A stretch of 64,000 bases of DNA from Muraenolepis orangiensis (lineage: Eukaryota; Chordata; Actinopteri; Gadiformes; Muraenolepididae). Below the pieces are notes generated by a model that had not been told where the DNA came from, searched no databases, and worked only from the letters and a program-made list of their open reading frames with translations. Positions 36,840 through 48,686 of this stretch are shown in pieces. The DNA lies in the NCBI GenBank assembly GCA_027704905.1, contig CM051000.1:9653072-9717071 (forward strand), read 5' to 3'. Both the position numbers and the translations under genes were made by a program. How positions within the stretch are numbered: the first letter of the stretch is position 1; each line of letters begins with the position of its first letter.

Positions 36840-37890
36840 CTCTGCACTCACGTGACACGTGGGGGAATGATCGTGGGACATCAAAAGGAAAAGGATTGTC
36901 ATTGCAACAAGGCCAGTCCAACCTGTTGTTGGGGCGAGAATGATTTGTTTTTATGTGATCAATGGATGGTCTGGGTCGGTTTAAGTCCACTTCTGCTGCA
37001 CACCGTGCTCCTGACCAATAGATATTTTTGATCTCTAACCTCTCTGCCTGACCAAATCACTTTTCCTCATATCGCTCATCTCGCCCTTCCAATATGTATG
37101 TGGTGCAGTGTAGTTCTTGTGGATGCATGTGTTGGGCCCCTGGGATCGCTCTGTCCTTAGCCATGTCTACTAACTGCTGATTAACTGCCCCTACCGCCGT
37201 AGGGATCAAACCAAAGAAGTAAACGTACTTAGGGATGTCAGAGTCACAAGAAACAAGAAACTCTGTCTCTGCTCCTTATATTGTCAATGTTATCAGGGGA
37301 AGAGAACGCCATGGTGTTAGTTCTAAGTATGCATATGTCGCTGGCAGGTGCAAATGTGCAATCTCTTGTGAAATGTGTGTGTGTGTGTCTGTGGGTACTT
37401 TCCTTGTGCTGTCTCCTACTCTCATCCGGGCCTGGATCCACCGTCACCACCAGATCCCCAGCTTCCAATAGGCCAACCCAGACTCTCCCAATCTGCGACG
37501 GAGCACACTACCTCCGGACCAAATGCTTTTTCCATGATGATGCAATTCAAATGAGAACGGGTCGGAGTCTTTGTCCCATGATCACAATTATTTTAGTATC
37601 CTCTTCTAACAAAAATAAAAATAAAAAAAAAACTTGGTTCACAAATCACAACTAGACTCAAGGAAATAAAACAAAAAAAAACAACTTAATTTTGAATTGA
37701 TTTGTTTCAAACTGTCAATATGTAAAATCCTATTATATTACCCTAATATTGTTCAACTGTAATATATTATATTACCCTATGAACAACACTAACAATACAA
37801 AATATGCCTAAACCTTTCTTCTTTTAATTGGATTCCTGTCTTCTTTTATTCTAATGATGCGAATCAGTTTCACTGTTGACTATAAACGTT
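36840..37890. other. Stretch upstream of ERV pol, no gene recognised
   Basis: Position would suit gag/protease of the minus-strand provirus, but I see no convincing motif. It holds poly-A/AT runs at 37610-37680 and a GT run at 37376-37390. Confidence 0.3.
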
Positions 37891-37892
37891 CA

Positions 37893-38017
37893 TACGGTAC
37901 CTCCGTACTCACATGGTACATCCGCGCTATTTTATACGGTACATCCGTACTCACATGGTACCTCTGCGTTATCTATACGGTCCCTCCGTACTCACACGGT
38001 ACCTCCTGTGCTATTTC
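37893..38017. repeat. 41-42-bp tandem repeat, 3 copies
   Basis: Units start at 37893, 37935 and 37976 (TACGGTACCTCCGTACTCAC), rich in GGTACC/GTAC dyads. They resemble direct repeats of a retroviral U3 enhancer, but LTR status is unproven. Confidence 0.65.
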
Positions 38018-38249
38018 ACGTAAGACGGGCCAAGTCTTATAATTAGTATTAATAGTCAAAACAGCGAAATGAAACAACACCAACGAATGAATGGTGAATA
38101 CCAGGGCTAAGGAATACACAACAGTAGTAAGGCACCTCAGGGTTGAAAGAGCCCAACTACTCTTCTAGCCGACCCGGGGTTTGGAGGTGTTACAGAGAAA
38201 TACCTACTATTCTTCAATCAACATATGGTGGGGCAGATGGTCACAACAA

Positions 38250-40007
38250 CAGAGGTTTTTTTCCATTACACAGTGCCAAAACACTCCTCTGCAGCGAGCC
38301 TCAACGACTTCCGCCCTGTTGCACTCACCCCCATCATCATGAATTGCTTCGAGAGGCTGGTCCTGGCTCACCTCAAATCTGGTGAGTCACCCTCACTAGA
38401 TAAATACCAATTTGCCTGCCGTGAGAACAGGAGCACGGAGGACGCCCTCAACTCTTTACTCCGCTCTCTCCCACCTGGATGAGAGCAACACCCACGTGAG
38501 AATGCTGTTCATAGACTTCAGCTCAACATTTAACACCATCATCCCCTCCAAACTCATCTTCAAACTGTGACCTCATGAAAACCAAGAACCTTGACATCAA
38601 CCCCTCAGTTTGCAACTGGTTACTAGACTTCCTAACCAACAGACCCCAGTCAGTCAGGTTAGACCATCTCACCTCCTCCACCCTCACCCCAAACACCGGT
38701 GTTCCACAAGACTGTGTGCTGAGCCCTCTCCTCTACACCCTCTTCACCCACGACTGCACTCCTGTACATGGTACAAACACCATCCTCAAGTTTGCTGACG
38801 AACGGTGGTGGGCCTCATCAAAAACAACGATGAGGCAGCATACAGAGAGGAGGTCCAGCACCTGGTGGCGTGGTGCGCTGACAACAACCTGGCCCTCAAC
38901 ACCAAGAAGACCAAGGAGCTCATCGTCGACTTCAGGAAGACCAGCGCTGGCACACACGCCCCCATCCTCATCAACGGAGCGGAGGTTGAGCGTGTCTCCA
39001 GCTTCAAATTCCTGGGGGTACACATCTCCGAGGACCTCTCCTGGTCCCTCAATACTGCCTGAAGAGACTGAGAAAAGCCCACCTGTGACCTCAGATTCTG
39101 GTGAACTTTTACCGGTGTGCTATTGAAAGCATCCTCACCAACTGCATCACAGTGTGGTACGGCAACTGCACTGTTTCTGACCGGAAAGCACTGCAGAGGG
39201 TGGTGAAAACTGCCCAACGTATCGTTGGACTACCCCTCCCTGCAATAAACACTACCCACCACAAACGGTGTCTGAGGAAGGCACAACAAATAGTGGATGG
39301 CCCCTCTCACCCCAACCATGGACTGTTCGCCCTCCTCCCCTCCGGGAGGCTGTCATCTCCCTGAACTCTTCATGCTGCCCCTCCCCCCCTGCTGCCACAC
39401 CTCTGCTGTCCCCCTCCCTGCTGACGCCCCCTCTGCTGCCCCCCCCCTGCTCACGCCCCTGCCCCACACCTCTGCTCAACACCTATAACAATCACCACCA
39501 ATGTCTCTGACTAACTGTAAAAAAAGAAAAAAGAAAAAGAAACTGTAAAAACAAACTGTATCACAACTACCTACCTCTCTATAGTATACATATCTATTAC
39601 TAAGATACCTGTTTACTGTACCTCCATATATTTAAATCTGTTGATAGAACTGCTCCTACTCCTGTATATACATATACATGTATACTTGCCATACATTTAT
39701 ATATGCTCACTTGTATATACATTTACATCTATATATTTGTATCCTGCTTTCAATAATAGCATACCCCTGATCACTACGTTAAATTATCACTTACCTGTAT
39801 ATACATATACCTATTATTATGCTCATATCACATTTATATCTAGACTGTCTTTTAACCTGTAAATTTAAACTGTAAATTAAAATTATATTACCATGCACTT
39901 TACTGCAACATTTGCACTCTGGTTAGATGCTAAATTATTTTCGCTGTACTGTACTTGTGCTGTGCAATGAACAATAAATTTGAATCTAATCTAATCTAAT
40001 CTAATGA
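38250..40007 (+). mobile_element. Rex1-like LINE, 5'-truncated, RT box broken
   Basis: Pieces: SLNDFRPVALTPIIMNCFER (38295-), YQFACRENRSTEDAL, INPSVCNWLLDFLTNRPQSV, GVPQDCVLSPLLYTLFTHDC, then KFAD followed by a ~7-base loss that shifts frame right at the second Asp of the FADD box (38800). The frame resumes (MVGLIKNNDEAAY...) and a stop lies at 39060. Same family as 9005-10200. The 3' end is an AATAAATTTGAA signal and a TCTAA tandem (39985-40005). Confidence 0.75.
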
Positions 40008-40089
40008 ACGGTGTTTAGTAAGGACATTGCCCTCTCACTCCCCCCTCACCGGCCTTATGATTGTCCCATTGACCTCCTTCTGCCCTACC

Positions 40090-42516
40090 TTCCGCCCTAC
40101 CTAAGAGGCGGCTCTACAACGTCTCTCAGCCGGAGAAGGAGGCGATGCGCAACTATATCACGTCCCTAGCCTCAGGCCTTATAAAGCCGTTGTCTTCGCC
40201 CCTCGCAGCGTGCTTCTTCTTCGTGGCTAAGAAGGACGGTGGCCTAAGGCCCTGTATAGACTATCGGGCACTGAACGACATCACGGTGAAGAATAAGTAG
40301 CCCCTGCCTCTTCTTAGTTCCACTTTCGAGCCAGTCACACACGCCCAGGTGTTCACCAAATTGGACCTTCGTAACGCTTACCACTTGGTCAGGATCAGGG
40401 AGGGTGACGAGTGGAAAACACCCATCTTTGCCACTATGAGTACCACGTCATGCCGTTTGGTCTGTCCAATGCCCCAGGGGTTTTCCAAATCCTTGTGAAT
40501 GACGTGCTGAGGGACATGCTAAAGGTCCATGGAGGAACACCACCAGCACTGGTGCTACAACGGCCGTTGGAGAACAGGCTCTACGTTAAGGCAGAGAAGT
40601 GCGTCTTCCACACCAACTTGGTGACGTATCTCAGCAACGTGGTGGAGGATGGACAGATGCGTGCAGACCCCGCCAAGGTCAAGGCGGTAGTAGAATGGCC
40701 GCACCCTACTGACCGCACACAGCTCAGGCGCTTCCTGGTTTTTGCAGGCTTTGTGCGGCGGTTCATCAAGGGGTTCAGCCAGGGGGCTGCCCCCTCAACG
40801 CCCTCACCTCCCCCTCTCGGCCGTTCGTGTAGACTCCTGAGGCGGAGTCGGCCTTCTTTCGACTCAAGAGCCTGTTCACCACAGCCCCGGTTCTCGTCCA
40901 CCCTGACCCGGCGAGGCAGTACATCGTTGAGGTAGATGCGTCTGACACGGGCGTCGGAGCTGTCCTCTCTCATTAGTTGGAGGAGGACCACAGGGTCCAC
41001 CCGTGTGCCTATTTCTCTTGGCGTTTCGAACACGCTGAGATGAAGTACGACGTGGGCAACAAGGAACTGTTGGCGGTTCACGCCGCCCTTGAGGAGTGGA
41101 GACACTGGATGGAGGGAGCAGAGCTACCGTTCATCGTGTGGTCGGATCATAAGAACCTGGCCTACATGAGGATGGCGAAGAGGCTGAACTCCAGGCAGGC
41201 CCGCTGTGCCCTTTTCTTTCACCCTCACCTACCGTCCGGGCTCCAAGAACGTCAGGGCCGATGCCCTCTCCCATCAGTTCCCAGGGGATGGTCCTGCCGT
41301 CAAGGAGAACCCCAACACCATCCTTCCCTCAGCCCGTGTGGTGGGTGTCTTCACCTTGGCCGTCGAGCCACTGGTGAGACAGGTCCAGCGGGCCGGAGGT
41401 TCTGGTGGTCCACCCTCAGGAAGAATATCAGGGGGTTTGTAGCCGCCTGCACCACCTGCGCTCGGAGCAAGGCCTCACATCACCCTCCAGCAGGTCTCCT
41501 GCACCCCCTTCCCATTCCCAGTCGCCCATGGTCCCACATAGCCTTGGACTTTATTACTGGGCTTCCCATGTCCCAAGGCTGTGACACCATCCTGACCGTG
41601 GTTGACCGCTTCTCTAAGGCTGTTCATTTAGTTTCCCTCCCAAGGCTTCCCTCGGCGGCTGAGACAGCGGACCTCCTGACCCTCCACGTGGTCCGCCTAC
41701 ATGGCATCCCCTCAGACATTGTGTCCGACCATGGTCCCCAATTCATCTCCAAGATGTGGCAGGCCTTCTGCAAGGGAATTGGGGCTAGGCCAGCCTATCC
41801 TCGGGTTACCACCCCCAGTCCAATGGGCAGGCGGAGCGCGCCAACCAGGCTGTTGAGGCGGCTCTTCGTTGCGTCACCACAAGTAACCCCTCCTCCTGGG
41901 CCAAGTACCGAGTATTCCCTCAGAGTATTCCCTCAACGTAATGGAGAGCTCCGCTACTGGTATGTACCCGTTCCAGTGTTCCCTGGGCTATCAGCCCCCT
42001 CTGTTTCCCCAACAGGAGCTGGAGGTGGCGGTCCCGTCCACCAGGGCCCACCTCCGCCGGTGGCTGTTTGGCCTGGGACCTGCCCCTCCAGACCTCCCAG
42101 ACGTCAACTCGGAAGTTGAATCCCCGGTACGTTGGTTCCTACACCATAGATCGTGTCATTAACCCCTCTGTGGTGCATTTGGTTCTCCCTCCGGCTCTCA
42201 GGGTTCACCCAGTGTTTCATGTGTCCCAGCTAAAACCCTTGGCCTCCAGTCCCTTGTCTCCCCCTGATACAGCTCCTCCGCCTCCCCGGGTCCTGGCCAA
42301 TGGAGATCCTGTGTGGTCGGTCCGTAAGCTCCTTGCTGTCGCCGCCGGGGGCGGGGGTTCCAGTACCTAGTGGATTGGGAGGGCTTCAGTCCAGAGGACC
42401 AGAGCTGGGTGCCCCCTTCCTATCTCGCGGACCCCTCCCTGCTGGACGACTTCTATCGGGCGAACCCGGGGGCTCTCTGGCGGTCGTCCGATGCCTCCCC
42501 TCAGGGGGGGGGATAC
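40090..42516 (+). mobile_element. Ty3/Gypsy chromovirus-type pol, decayed
   Basis: In order: RT (FFFVAKKDGGLRPCIDYRAL near 40210, a TAG stop at 40298, KLDLRNAYHLVRIREGDEWK, EYHVMPFGLSNAPGVFQ), RNase H (EMKYDVGNKELLAVHAALEE, SDHKNLAYM), integrase (RPWSHIALDFITGLP, DTILTVVDRFSKAVHL, IVSDHGPQF, YHPQSNGQAERAN at about 41810) and a C-terminal chromodomain (VDWEGFSPEDQSWVP near 42375-42420). Several frameshifts. The YLDD-type box is removed by a deletion near 40525. Ends in a polypurine tract (42503-42514). Confidence 0.8.
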
Positions 42517-42645
42517 TGTTGTGCCCCTATGCTCTAATCAATCCCAGGTGTTGCCCATCATAATCGGGCCAGCTGAGGCTAATTAACACCTGGGATCTAC
42601 CCAGGATCTACCCATCAAGCATTCTGAAAGGGGATTAACACCATT
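42517..42645 (+). mobile_element. Start of the Gypsy 3' LTR, truncated
   Basis: Begins TGTTGTGCCCCTATGC right after the polypurine tract and is cut by the Rex1 copy whose tail starts near 42647. Confidence 0.6.
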
Positions 42646-42646
42646 C

Positions 42647-44660
42647 AGATTCAGATTCAGATTCCGATTACTTTATTTATCCCGAGGGAAATTAAGGTGC
42701 AACAGTTGACACAGGGGGAATAAATGCACACACAAATATACTAATACCTAAAGCTAAAACTAAATAACAACTAACTAAACAGAACTAGTATAAGCAAAAT
42801 ATAACTAAATTAAATCTAAATGTATTGATAGATGAATTGCACAATTTACAGTATTATTACTGTAATACGTAGGTATATACAATACACAACAATACGTATA
42901 GTGCAAATTGGCAGTAATAAAATACTAATAAATAACTCTTAAATGAATACTGAAAAAGTGACATGTGAAAAGTGAAAAGTGAAAAGTGAAATTGAGTTTA
43001 CAGTGCAAAATTACAGTGAAAGGAATTTACAGTGCGTTGACCAAAAAAAATTATAATAACAGTGCGTTGGCCTCAGGTCACTGAATCTCCACTGTCCCTC
43101 TCACGACCCGAGGTAGATGAATTATAGAGACTGATGGCCACAGGAAGAAAGGACTTCCTGTAGCATCCTCCTCTCAGACACCACCAACAAGGAGTCCAGC
43201 TGGACCCCCAGGACAGCGCCAGCCTTCCTGACGATCCTGCTGATCTTGTTGGCGTCTGCTGACCTCAACCTGCTTCCCCAGCACACGACACCGGAGAAGA
43301 TGGCACTGGCTACCACAGGCTGGTAGAACATCTTCAGCATCGTATTGCAAACGTTGAAGGACCGGAGCCTCCGCAGGAAGTAGAGACGGCTCTGGCCCTT
43401 CTTGTTAACAGCCTCAGAGTTCTTGGCCCAGACCAGTTTGTTGTCCAGGTGAACTCCCAGGTATTTATATTCCTGAACAACTTCAGCGGACACACCCTTG
43501 ATGGAAATGGGTGTGGGGGTAGATTTCCTCCTGCGGAAGTCCACCACCATCTCCTTCGTCTTGTCTGTGTTGAGCTGCATGTGGTTCAGCTCACACCACT
43601 CAACGAAGGAGTCCACGACGCCCCTGTACTCCTCATCGTTTCCCTCGCTGACACAACCAACAACTGCAGAGTCGTCCGAGAACTTCTGCAGATGGCAGGA
43701 CTCTGAGTTGTACTGGAAGTCTGAGGTGTAAAGGGTGAACAGGAATGGGGAAAGAACCGTTCCCTGTGGAGCACCAGTGCTGCTGACCACAGTGTCAGAC
43801 ACACAGTCCTGCAGTCTGACAAACTGTGGACGACCCGTCAAATAGTCTGTAATCCAGGAAACCAGGGAAGAGTCCACCTTCATCGCCGTCAGCTTACTCC
43901 CCAGCAGGGTAGGCCGGATGGTGTTGAACGCACTGGAGAAGTCGAAAAACATGATTCTCACAGTGCTCCCGGGTCTGTCCAAGTGGGCGTAGGCACGATG
44001 AAGCAGGAAGATGATGGCGTCCTCCACTCCCAGTTTCGGCTGGTAGGCAAACTGAAGAGGGTCCAGCGATGATCTGACCAGGGGCCAAAGAAGCGACAGG
44101 ACCAGCCTCTCAAAGGACTTCGACACGTGGGACGTCAGCGCCACCGGTCTGTAGTCGTTAGAGGAGCTGGGACGTGCCTTCTTCGGAACCGGCACCAGGC
44201 AGGATGTCTTCCACAGCACAGGGACCCTCTCCAGTCTCATGCTCAGGTTGAAGATGTACTGCAGGACTCCACTCAGCTGGGCAGCACATGTTTTGAGGAC
44301 CCTCGGGCTGACGTCGTCAGGACCAGCAGCCTTGCCTGGATGGAGCCTGCACAGCACTTTCCTCACCAGCTCAGCTGTGAAGGTCTGTGTGCCTTGTGTA
44401 GGGGCAGGAAGAGTCTCTGATGTGTTGATGGGGGAGGGGTGAGGTAGTGGTGGTGGGGGAGAGAGAACATGTATGTTGTCGCTGGAGAGGGACGGTGGGG
44501 GAGGGGGGACAACAGGGCTGGAGGGGAATGGTTGTAGAGGAGCTGGGGGAGGGGGAGGGGGAGGGGGGGTAGACCGGAGCCCACTCATTGAATCTATTGA
44601 AAAACAAATTCAACTCGTTGGCCCGGTCAGGACCCCCCCCTATTAAATCATCAGTCTCTC
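42647..44660 (-). mobile_element. Rex1 LINE, 5'-truncated
   Basis: Minus frame 44588-43122 (488 codons) is fully open from the linker (Pro-rich, GKAAGPDDVSPRVL) through RT: FFDFSSAFNTIRPTLLG (the classic Rex1 FSSAFNT box), GAPQGTVLSPFLF, KFSDDSAVVGC, EYKYLGVHLDNKLVW, QSRLYFLRRL and the C-terminal ISRIVRKAGAVLG. The endonuclease is missing. The 3' tail is a GATTCA tandem after TTTATTTATCCCGAGG (42647-42695). Inserted in a Gypsy LTR. Confidence 0.85.
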
Positions 44661-44661
44661 C

Positions 44662-44735
44662 TGTGGTTATCACCCCCAGACTAACAGTCAAGCGGAACGC
44701 ATGGAATCAGCCATCCGCCGCCAAGCACCCTTCAA
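44662..44735 (+). pseudogene. Gypsy-type integrase micro-fragment
   Basis: Plus frame reads YHPQTNSQAERMESAIRR, the conserved end of a Ty3/Gypsy-like integrase core, butted against the 5' end of the Rex1 copy. Probably part of another retroelement. Confidence 0.5.
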
Positions 44736-45240
44736 GGCTCCTCCTATGTCCGCACCCAATGAGTGAGGCGGAGGAAGAAAAAGAGCCGCATCGCCAGCGC
44801 TGCAAATATGCAAAATACGTCCGCTTCCTGCCAGAAAGCAACCAATCAAACAATTTCTATGTTCAACTAGTGTGACAAGCCGGCCGGTGACATAGTCGCG
44901 ACTATAACACATTATATCACACACAACATGTCTATCAACGCAACACGTACAAAAGACACATGCATATCATCAATAAAGAGTTGGCGGGATATTCAAACGC
45001 CGGTTACAAACCGTAACCATAGTACAAATACCCGGTCACTCTTAACCCGACGAGCCGTCAAGACACTGCAGAGGGACAAAGAGGAATACGTTTACGCGAG
45101 GAGCAATGTTACACATTGTAACAGCCAGCTAAAAAATCCACCACTAGAGAAAGCACCTCACTTCACTGCGTAAAGAGCAGATGTGGAGACGAGCGTGCCC
45201 TGAATAATTGATAACTGCTGCAGAAAAACCTCTGTCCTGC
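44736..45240. other. No gene recognised
   Basis: Short frames only. It may be the low-coordinate end of the adjacent DIRS element. Confidence 0.3.
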
Positions 45241-45905
45241 AGAATCAACCTCTCAGAAGCAAAAACAACTGACCCGACAGATCGGGTGGGTGGTAAATAG
45301 CGCGTCTGGCCTAGTCGGCACCGGCTACGGCGCCGCGGACAAGAGCGCTGCTAGTTCCGTGAACCATAAGGCTGATCAGCTCTCTGGGGCTACCGGAATG
45401 AGCGACTGCCTCTCCTGTCTGATTCTCTCTAAAAGAGGATGAATCAGCTGAGACGGAGGAAACGCATACAAAAACGTCCGCGGCCACGGTGTGTGCGCCA
45501 TCGCATCCACCCACAGCGGAGGCAGATCCTTCGGGTTGAGAGAGAACCACATCTCACAGTGGGTATTCTCGCTGGATGCAAACCGATCCACCTGGGCCGT
45601 TCCAAACCTCTGCCAGATTAGTCTGACAATGTAACCGCCACATGAGGTCCGCCCCAAGATTCTGGGCGCCCGCGATATGCAGGGCTCTCAGACTGAACAG
45701 TTTCTGATGAACCCACAGCCAAAGCTCGACTGCTGCTCGATTAAGAGCAGAGGAGCGCATTCCCCCTGTCTGTTTATAGGCTGCCGCCGACACACGGTCC
45801 GTTCTGATTAGAACACGGCAGCTGTGCACCAAGTGCGAGAATGCATTAGCACTCTCAGCGCCGTGGAAAGCTCCAACACATATATGTGTGCGACAGGGGT
45901 TGTCG
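45240..45905 (-). mobile_element. DIRS retrotransposon, RNase H/connection part
   Basis: Minus frames read RTDRVSAAAYKQTGGMRS, RALHIAGAQNLGADLMWR (RNase H), IWQRFGTAQVDRFASSENTH and LYAFPPSQLIHPLLERIRQE, all typical of DIRS1-like elements that use a tyrosine recombinase. Frames shift near 45600. Continues at 47690 after an inserted LINE. Confidence 0.65.
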
Positions 45906-45907
45906 GC

Positions 45908-47688
45908 CACTCAAGTCAAGTTTATTGTCACTTACACAAGTATAAAGCAGTGGTGTGAAAATATTATGTGCAATACCCGACGACAGACAGCAGTTATAAT
46001 AATAAGATAAAAAATAGAATAAAAATTGAATAAAAATTGAATAAAGTAAAAAAATAAAATTTATAAAATGCAATATATCGGCACAGAAAAAGAGCAATAT
46101 GTATATATAAATCAATGTAATAACATATACATTGTTATATGCTATACGCCCTTGTTCAGCAGCCTGATGGACTGTGGAAGCTATCTCGGAGTATATTTGT
46201 ACGGCACTTGATACTGCAGTATCGCCTGCCTGACGGTAAAAGTGAGTACAGTTCGTGGCTGGGGTGGGCAATGTATTTTATGATGCGTTTGGCCTTGGCC
46301 ACGCACCACTGGTTGTATATATCCAGGAGGGAGGGAAGCTCACCTCCAACGATATACTGGGCCGTCCGCACCACCCTTTGAAGCACTCTGCGCACGAGTG
46401 CGGTGCAGTTCCCGTACCAGGCGGTGATACATCCTGTAAGAACACTCTCGATGGTGCCGTTATAGAATGTTCTCAGGATGCGGGGGCCCATGCTGAATTT
46501 CTTCAGACGCCTGAGGAAATACAGCCGTTGTTGGGCCCTTTTCACCAAGTTTGTGGTGTGCGTGGACCATGTGAGGTCCTCGGAGATGTGCACGCCGAGG
46601 AACTTGAAGCTGCTGACCCTCTCTACTGCAACACCGTCGATGGAGATAGGGCTGTGCTCTCCCCTGTGCTTCCTGAAGTCCACGATCAGCTCCTTGGTCT
46701 TCTTGACGTTGAGGGCGAGGCTGTTCTCCTGGCACCACTGCTCCAGCGATCCGACCTCCTCCCTGTAGGCTGTCTCGTCGTCGCCGGCGATCAGGCCCAT
46801 CACTGTCGCGTGTCGTTGGAGCTGTGCATAGCCATGCAGTCGTGGGTGTAGAGGGAGTAGAGGAGAGGGCTCAGCAAGCATCCCTGGGGTGCTCCCGTGT
46901 TGAGGGTCAGTGGCTCTGAGGTGGTGCTGCCCATCCTCACCACCTGGCGGCGGTCCGACAGGAGGTCCAGTATCCAGCTGCACGTAGATGGGGGCACGCC
47001 TAGACCTCTAAGCTTGGTGTCGAGCTTGGCAGGAACTATCGTGTTGAACGCTGAGCTGTAGTCCACAAACAGCATTCACACATAACAGTTCTTCCCTCCA
47101 GGTGGGAAAGGGCAGTGTGGAGGGCCATGGCAATTGCGTCGTCCGTGGATCTGTTTTGACGATATGCAAATTGCCATGGGTCCAGCGTGGCAGGTAACAC
47201 GGAGCAAATAAAGTCCTTGACCAACCTCTCGAAGCATTTGCTGACAATTGAGGTGAGGGCTACAGGTCTATAGTCGTTCAGGCATGTTACCTTGGGTTGT
47301 TTAGGGACAGGCACGATGGTGGACATCTTGAAGACCGCGGGAACAACAGCCTGGGACAGGGAGAGGTTGAAGATGTCTGCAAAGACTCCTGCCAACTGGT
47401 CTGCTCATGCTATGAGGACGCGGCCCGGGATGTCGTTGGGGCCTGCCGCCTTACGGATGTTCAGCCGCTTGAAGGTGTGGTGCACATCCGCCTCCGAGAT
47501 GTTCAGCAGGCTGGTCTCCTCAGGCGGCGCTGGCTTCGGCGGGCTGACGTTCACGTCGAACCGAGCAAAAAAAGTATTTAGCTCTACTGGGAGGGAGGTA
47601 GAGGAGTTCTCTACACAACTGGTTCTCCCTCTGAAGTTTGTTATCGTCTGTAGCCCCTGCCACATACCCCTCGTGTCGTGGCTCTTTT
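45908..47688 (-). mobile_element. Rex1-like LINE copy E3 inside DIRS
   Basis: Same family as E1/E2, 5'-truncated within the linker (FRGRTSCVENSSTSLP near 47650). Minus frames carry KAAGPNDIPG, LNDYRPVALTSIVSK and FVDYSSAFNT. A ~20-bp deletion at about 46808 removes exactly the FADD box; a one-base loss lies near 47095. The 3' tail is CAAGT-type (45910-45925). Confidence 0.8.
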
Positions 47689-47689
47689 G

Positions 47690-48430
47690 ACTAGTTTCCG
47701 ACCGAGTAGGAGAGACACGGCCCTCCCTAACCCGTCAACAAAAAGTCTGTGAAGACCACTAAGTATGACGTCACCCTGCCAAGGAGAACCCCCTCGAGAA
47801 GCGTCGGCGGGCTCAGCCAATACAACAGGTTGGGTGGTCACCGAACGGGGCACGGTGAGAACCTGAAGTTTGTGACACCTGGGGTCCAACCTCTGACGAG
47901 AAAACCATCGCTGGAGTCCGCGCATGAAGAGTAGACCCAGAAGAAACACTTGGTGGGCCGCTGCCATCAGCCCCAGCAAGTGCATGATAGACAGCGCCGT
48001 CACTCTTCCGCGAACACAGATTCGAGTAAGCGCAGACAGGACGGCACCTCGTCGTGGGGGCGAGAGCGTCGCTGTCATAGTCGCTGAGTCCAGGGACAGT
48101 CCCAGATAGACCAGCTGACGGCAGTGGAGCGGGGAGCTATTTTCCCAATTGATGGCGAAGCCCAGGAAGGACAGATGTTCTATAACACCATGGTGTCCTT
48201 CCTCGCCGCTCCCTCTGGACGACTTCAAATCAACAGGTCGTCGAGATCAAAAATAACTATTTTTGCCTTGAAGCCTGAACGGCCCCAGCGCTGCCTCTTG
48301 GAGGCGCTGCCTCTTGGAGAAGGTGCGCGGGGCCAGCGAGTACCCGAATGGCAGGCACAGCTATTCGTAGGCCACGCCCATAGAATGTCCCCATTTCAGC
48401 ATGCCGTCCAACCCATCGAGTAGGAGGCAG
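47690..48430 (-). mobile_element. DIRS retrotransposon, RT part
   Basis: Minus frame reads HLSFLGFAINWENSSPLHC, LVYLGLSLDSATMTATLS, ALSIMHLLGLMAAAHQ and LLFMRGLQRWFSR, the RT region of DIRS1-like elements. It is the other half of the DIRS copy split by E3. Confidence 0.65.
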
Positions 48431-48570
48431 CACAGCGATCCCCCCCCCCCCCGGTGGACTTCTCGATCGCGATCACCCCCCCCGATGTTGCCGCTCTGTA
48501 ATTTCGAGTCTCTGTATTAAACACTCTTTAATTTAAAAGGCCGTTTTGGGATCCTCGGCAGCGCCGATCG

Positions 48571-48686
48571 CCCAGCCTTTACCCGACAGCCATCCGGCTG
48601 AAGGGAAGGGGACGTTTGCCCAGCCTTTACCCAACAGCCATAGGGCTGAAAGGAAGGGGACGCTTGCCCAGCCTTTACCCAACAGT
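48571..48686. repeat. 48-bp tandem repeat next to the E2 tail
   Basis: CCCAGCCTTTACCC starts at 48571, 48619 and 48667. Part of the unit (ACAGCCATCCGGCTGAAGGG) resembles the 5' region of E2 at about 51922-51945. Confidence 0.7.

Noticed and set aside
37893..38017. CRISPR-like direct repeats
   Set aside because: Contiguous 41-42-bp tandem units without spacers, in a eukaryotic context.
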